Below are positions 58,860 through 64,000 of a stretch of 64,000 nt of DNA, piece by piece (position 1 is the stretch's first letter; every line of letters starts with the position of its first letter). This DNA is from Enchytraeus crypticus (Eukaryota; Annelida; Clitellata; Enchytraeida; Enchytraeidae), in assembly GCA_905160935.1 (NCBI GenBank), contig CAJHZI010000561.1:1-64000 (forward strand), given 5' to 3'. Below the pieces are notes generated by a model, which had not been told where the DNA came from, searched no databases, and was given only the letters and a program-made list of their open reading frames with translations. Made by a program: the position numbers and the translations under genes.

Positions 58860-59180
58860 TTATTCTTTCCAGCATGCTGAACCAAAGATCTTGAATTCTC
58901 TTCTATCCACTCTTCAGAAGTCATCGTTTGAAGCACACAGCCTTTCTTTCCTGTGAGCAGTTCCATAGGCAGTTGAAGACCTACCATTTCCATATCTCTT
59001 TTCCATCCAGTGTCCATGCGTTATTACAAGCACGTAAACCTCCTCTTTAATCCCTTTATATTTGGAGTGGTTTTCTGGCTCTTGGAATTTGAACCACTTT
59101 GGACATTCATTTTGCCCACCAGCTTCGTTTTGCCTCAATAGTGTTCGATGTTGTCATTGACGACAGTCAACAGCACTCAT
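58860..59180 (+). repeat. LINE 3' end (same family as 59690-60265)
   Basis: 'ctttccagcatgctgaacca', 'ctttcctgtgagcagttcca', 'cagttgaagacctaccattt', 'ctcaatagtgttcgatgttg'. Confidence 0.8.
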
Positions 59181-59689
59181 ATCAAATTATTGTTATGTTA
59201 ACAGGACTTAAATTTAAATCCCATGTATTGGCACCCATATTGAAATAATTGTTCTACATTTATACAATTATTTCGAGAGGTAATTAATTCTATATCTTCT
59301 ACTTACAAATTAGACCTCGGTTCTACACAACATTTCCTAGTCTAAAGAACTCTATCGATTCGTCGCCAAAATTAAATTAAAAATTTATAACCTAAAAATA
59401 TCACTCCCCAGTTTTGTTGACAACCAGAACAGCGTTACCATACAATAAAAATTCAAGTTGTGATAGTGATAGTATCTTCGAGATATTTTTCAAGATACCT
59501 TTTAAGATATTTTCTGGTATAGTATCCGACATAAATATAGCCTTACATAAGTGTCAAAAAGTGATAGCATAGTATTATGATAAACTATTAAAGGTGCACA
59601 TTTTACTGCAACATTCATATTATATGAATTTACATTATATTATATTTTATATTATATTTTTTGTAGTTCCAAGTACTCACATGTTACGC

Positions 59690-60232
59690 CAATTTTGAAG
59701 TCTTTGCACTGGCTAAAGATTAAAGAGCGTATCATTTACAAAACAGCTTCGTTAACCTATGAGTCCATCACCATCCCTGGACAAACTTGTATGTCTCACT
59801 TGATTAAAGTGATGCATTCTGCTATTACTCGGTCTTTCTAAGTTAATTACTCTTGTAAGACCTAGCTTACCTTCACGCTATAAGCTATCTAATCGTTCTT
59901 TCCAGCATGCTGCACCTCAGATCTGGAATTCTCTTCCATCCAATCTTCGGAAATCTTCATTTGAATCACATCAGCCTTTGCTTTCCTATGAGCAGTTCCA
60001 TAAGCAGTTGAAGACCTATCTTTTCCATCTCTCTTTTCCATTCAGTGTCCATGAGCAGCGACCTGCGCCTAAACCACCTTTTCTTTAACTCCCTTACTTT
60101 GGACTGAATTTCTGGATTTTGGAATTTGCACTGTTTTTGGACCTTCTTTTTTTGCTCGCCGGCTTGATTTTGTCTCAATAGTGCTCGATGTTGTCATTGA
60201 TGACTGTAGCACTCTAATTGTTGTTGTTGTTG

Positions 60233-60265
<33 letters not shown>
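59690..60265 (+). pseudogene. LINE reverse transcriptase end plus 3' UTR
   Basis: Starts in coding (VLKSLHWLKIKERIIYKTAS, 59697-59756), continues to the 'APQIWNSLPSNLRKSSFES' and 'QFHKQLKTYLFHLSFPF' C-terminus, then a 3' UTR ending 'ctcgatgttgtcattgatga' and (GTT)n(ATT)n. Stops and frame changes in the middle. Confidence 0.85.
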
Positions 60266-60412
60266 GTGTAGTGGTAAGAAAGTGTGTATTAGTAAAAAGT
60301 TTGGAAAATTAAATATCAGTTGCCTTTTTCCAGTGCAGATTAAATTTTTAAGCATTCAAAAACATTAGTATTGTATATATCATACAAATGTTCCTATGAA
60401 ATTAAGTTTCAA

Positions 60413-60600
60413 TTAGAGATGGGAATCGAACCGAATCCGAATCAAACCGAAGCCTAAAATCTGGAATTTTGACCTAACCGAACCGAAACCGAACCCTAAC
60501 CCAGACTCTGGCCCATGACGAAACGAACCAGAACCCTGGCTTCGTCCAAACCGAACCGAACTCTTGAAGTTCCTATCTCCTTCGCCAGCCTCAGAAGAAA
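60413..60600 (+). repeat. CGAACC-rich repeat, left piece
   Basis: 'gagatgggaatcgaaccgaa', 'accgaaccgaaaccgaaccc', 'ccaaaccgaaccgaactctt'. A related piece lies at 63296-63440. Confidence 0.6.
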
Positions 60601-60719
60601 AGAACTCTTTTTTCTTTTCGGCTATTTTTAAAGTCTGCATTAAGATATTATGGAGAACGTTTGACATTATATAAAAATAGTAAAGACAATATATATATTA
60701 TATAGGACCTATTAGTTTT

Positions 60720-60963
60720 TGCATTTACATGTCAAGAGCTTTTCTCTTCGACTTTTCCTATCCACCAAACGTCTACGAACTGGGACCAACACGTAAACCT
60801 CCATTCCTCTAGTACTCTTCCTTGGACTGACTACCCGGATTTTGGGTCGCACCGTTTATGGACCCCTCACTCAGCTCATCGGCTTTGATTTGGTTTCACA
60901 ATGCTCAAAGTTGTCATGAACAACAGCAGCACTCTAATCGTATTGTTGTTGTTGTTTTTGTTG
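60720..60963 (+). repeat. LINE 3' UTR fragment, host of the hAT insertion
   Basis: 'acttttcctatccaccaaac', 'gtttatggacccctcactca', 'acaatgctcaaagttgtcat' and (TTG)n end. Confidence 0.65.
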
Positions 60964-60971
60964 TCTTACAG

Positions 60972-62268
60972 CAGTGTCGTACGAAGTACTGAGCAAAATA
61001 CTTTAAGTAAAAGTAAAAGTAAATGGTTGATAAAAGTAAAGTAAAAGCAAAAAGTACTTTATCAGAATTTTACTTAAGTAAAAAGTAAAAGCACTCGACA
61101 AAAAAGTAGTACTTTTAAGTAAAAAGTAAAAGTACTCTGAATTTTTTAAGAAAACAAATTATATCTTGATAGAAAAGTTTTACACGTTCTTAAATTAGTT
61201 TAGTTAGTTACTCGATTTAATTCATATTACGAACGGAAACTTTAAATTCAGTGTCTAAAGTTTCTGAAGTAAAAGATTATTTGACCCACTTGCGCAAGCT
61301 TCTATTAGATTTTAAATTTTTACCTTAGATTAAATTGTGAATTCACATTTAAGCTAAATTAACATGGTCAACTCAGACTCTCTCTCCAGTATCCTATTAA
61401 GTAAGTAGCAGGTCCAATGTGTTCATATTCCTACTCACATGCTGCCTTCACTACCTTCACGCTCCTTAAAGAGCACTCCATCGACTAACTAGTTAAGCCC
61501 TGCTCAAATGTCTTTGAATTACACCTTAATTTTGCCGACAACTTAAACAGAAATTATATGGCTTCTGATATGGTTTTCCGCTGTCGCTCTCAGATCTAAC
61601 TCAGCCGCCTCTTAAGACAACTGCAGTTTATGAACGGTACGTCACCTCTTAAGACAATTGCATTCTATGAACTGTTTATTCTTCTGTGTCCCGTACACAA
61701 CATAACTCAGACTTGTTAATAGAAAAATAATCATTGACATATTGGCAAGGTCTACAACATATAGCTGTAGGTTCATGATTATTGTTTTTATATTTATACT
61801 CTCATTATTCAATTTTTGTATTTGTGATAATTATCTTCCATCACTTTCACTATCAAAACAACAGTTCTCTACAGAAGATTTTAAAATTAGAGTCAAATCA
61901 GTCAACCAACGTACACTGTAGGTCATAGGCTTTGATATACGTCACACACCTGATTTAGAGCAGTTACTGGCGCTAGCTAGTGTACAGATATGATATCGAT
62001 GAATCTGTATTACTTTCTTATTCTCTTTGTATAAAAATTGTTATTTAATACAAAATTTAGCCATAGATATTCATACAGTTTTCGAAAATTAAGTAACGCG
62101 ACTTTTTCACTTAAGCGGTTAAAAGTAAAAGTAAAAAGTACTACAAAATTACTTCGTTACAAGTAAAAAGTACCCGGGCAAATAGGGTACTTCGTTACAA
62201 GTAAAAGTATCGCTTGAGTACTTTTTACTTGTAACGAAGTATTTTTACTTCGTTACTTCACAACACTG
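60972..62268. mobile_element. Non-autonomous hAT-type DNA transposon
   Basis: 1297 bp flanked by a perfect 8-bp duplication TCTTACAG (60964-60971 and 62269-62276), the size made by hAT transposases. Ends are inverted: CAGTGTCGTACGAAGTA and, read from the other end, CAGTGTTGTGAAGTAACGA. Subterminal regions are full of AAGTAAAAGTA motifs. No transposase frame. A SINE-A copy sits inside. Confidence 0.9.
61378..61620 (-). repeat. SINE-A copy inside the hAT element
   Basis: 'aagtagcaggtccaatgtgt', 'tcatattcctactcacatgc', 'tagttaagccctgctcaaat'; diverged. Confidence 0.6.
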
Positions 62269-62359
62269 TCTTACAGTATCTAACAGCATATATTCAGATA
62301 AGGCTGGTTCCGACACAAATTTTTAAATTAATAACAGATAGCCATATAGAAGAATGGTA

Positions 62360-62480
62360 GCTTTACAAAGGAATGGTAGCGGGAAGCGAGACTGGTCTAC
62401 AGAAAATAATGGATAATGATACGGCATTGAAATATGAAATGAAGATTAACGTCAAAGAGACAAAAATTAAGGATGAGCGA
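62360..62480 (+). pseudogene. LINE reverse transcriptase fragment
   Basis: 'TGLQKIMDNDTALKYEMKIN' then 'VKETKIKDER', the segment just before the RT YXDD region in endonuclease-RT LINEs. Confidence 0.55.
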
Positions 62481-63290
62481 ATCCTATAAATAGGCCTGTC
62501 TGAAAATGCTCGACTCAATCTAGGTGGATCAGTTCTTCTTAAATTCAAATTATGGAATTTCTCTAATTCTAGTATGCCATCTTAGCATTTTTGCAGCCAG
62601 ATTTAGAAATAATTATATATGACATTAGGCCTATATATGCGTTAAGGCTATCTGGAGTAAATAATTTTGCACCATAGCAAGGCATTAATTTTCATAATTA
62701 TTTTCGTAACTTCATAATTGACCTGAGAGTTTCAAATTTTAAACCCTAATTAGGTAAATTATGAAGTTTATTACTGGTTGAGTTGATAGCAAACAGTATA
62801 TATTCTGGTCATTTTTCTGTGGAAGTAGGCCTACACGTGTTTACCAAATCGTCCTTATTTGATATTTTTACGTTACTAAAATGCACTTTGTCTCTGAAAT
62901 ATGGGATCAAATTTTAGCCAAGCCATTTCCACGTAATTATAAACGTTTCTAATATGAAGGCCTAATGACAAAATTAATTTTTAAATTGATTAAGCATTCT
63001 ATTTCCTGGCTATAATCAAGGAGAATTAATGTTTCAGATACAGTAATAAAGCTAAATATCTATTTATGAACATTTGTTAGTCAACTTACAATATTTGAAG
63101 AAATGTACAGGAATAAATACCACTTCTCTCCTTTTTTAATTGTCATATTTTTATGCAGGTGAAAAATGTGGCGGTTATTATAACTTCATGTACTTTTTAA
63201 AGCACATTTATCATAAACCATTTTCAATATGTTTATCATAGAACCATGATTATTATAAGTAATGTTAAACAATTGCAACAGTATCCAAAC
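62480..63290. other. Intergenic, nothing recognisable
   Basis: AT-rich, no frames with recognisable content. Confidence 0.4.
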
Positions 63291-63295
63291 TAAAC

Positions 63296-63440
63296 CATTT
63301 CGAACTCGAATCGAACTCTTGAGAGGTGGAAAGCTAGCCGAACCCGAACCGAACCATTGTTAGAAGGATGCCAATCCGAACCGAACTCAACTGCTAATAG
63401 AACCCGAACCCAACCAGACTTTCATTTTCAACGAATCGAG
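63296..63440 (+). repeat. CGAACC-rich repeat, right piece
   Basis: 'agccgaacccgaaccgaacc', 'ccaatccgaaccgaactcaa', 'gaacccgaacccaacc'. Confidence 0.6.
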
Positions 63441-64000
63441 CCGACCTTCGAGTGTTGTGTTGTGGAGTTAATATTATATGCGATAGAATATCGTTGTATG
63501 CTTTAGAACAACGTTACAGTTATATCCAAACTAATAACGCTGTCTATATGAAGCAAGTTTGAATTATCATATACCACATAAAATATGTTATAAACTAAAA
63601 GAGTGTGTGATCATGTGATGGCAAGCTCCAGCCTATTCGCTTGCCGTTGTGTTCGCTTGCCGTTGGTATCTTCTAACCACAACCTTGTTACAATTTTGCT
63701 AGCAATAGTACTAGCTGTTAAAAGTGCAGCAGACACTACTATTAATCAAGAAGTACAGTGGGTTGAAATATCAGCTGAGCTATCACAGCTCCCATAACCC
63801 GCAAAAAATTGTTCGGTTGAGGGGATGTCTGCTGTGATTTAATTGGCAGAGATGCGGCTCGTAGATATGGGCTTGTGAGAATATTTGAATATTTTAGAAA
63901 TAGCTTCAATATAGTTCAACAGTGGATCAGTAGTTGAAGGGTTCCAATCCATTTCACTCCCCGTCACTGACAGGCTATCCGAAGCATGTTAAACTTGACC
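63441..64000. other. Intergenic, no supported gene
   Basis: The 64-codon frame at 63603-63797 has no recognisable feature. The last 50 bases (ccccgtcactgacaggctat) look like the start of another SINE-B copy cut by the window edge. Confidence 0.35.

Noticed and set aside
60413-60667. 84-codon frame on the - strand
   Set aside because: FGSG/FGF-like repeats come from the CGAACC-rich repeat.

Overview
The window is animal nuclear DNA from an AT-rich genome full of repeats. Intron-split genes, GT-AG splice sites, a Janus kinase, tRNA- and 5S-derived SINEs, LINE remnants, a hAT element, a Ty3/gypsy element and a Polinton/Maverick all point to a bilaterian invertebrate. The phylum cannot be told from the sequence.

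Left end (1-5.3 kb): the 3' part of a Ty3/gypsy retrotransposon on the + strand (integrase with chromodomain), then about 1.8 kb of untranslated element sequence, a polypurine tract and a probable 3' LTR. It abuts a Polinton whose capsid gene stops being recognisable at the junction, so the gypsy element most likely landed in the Polinton.

5.3-16.8 kb: an intronless Polinton/Maverick gene block, nearly all on the - strand. It carries protein-primed DNA polymerase B with an N-terminal OTU-like region, small zinc-finger and coiled-coil proteins, a membrane-active minor virion protein, an adenovirus-type protease, a packaging ATPase, an AT-hook core protein, a frameshifted penton gene, a small conserved virion protein and a truncated major capsid gene. 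One gene on the opposite strand has phage-tail-fibre-like shaft motifs. No integrase gene is visible. A 115-bp palindrome closes the polymerase end.

16.8-24 kb: no gene; AT palindromes, SINE copies, microsatellites.

24.0-57.3 kb: one host gene on the - strand, a Janus kinase (JAK). I reconstructed 20 coding exons by matching splice sites, reading phases and domain order; they sum to 3975 nt (1324 codons plus stop), with every phase agreeing. The order is FERM, SH2, pseudokinase JH2 (HGR and DPG instead of HRD and DFG), an unusually long low-complexity linker, then an active kinase JH1 (VAVK, HRD, DFG, tandem activation-loop tyrosines). The introns are packed with SINEs, LINE pieces and minisatellites. 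Four introns begin with tandem repeats that copy the exon's own 5' splice site, and one acceptor also has an upstream decoy copy. This is the most unusual feature of the window.

57.3-64 kb: upstream flank of JAK with no recognisable gene; LINE 3' ends, a non-autonomous hAT element with a perfect 8-bp target duplication nested in a LINE tail, and CGAACC-rich repeats.
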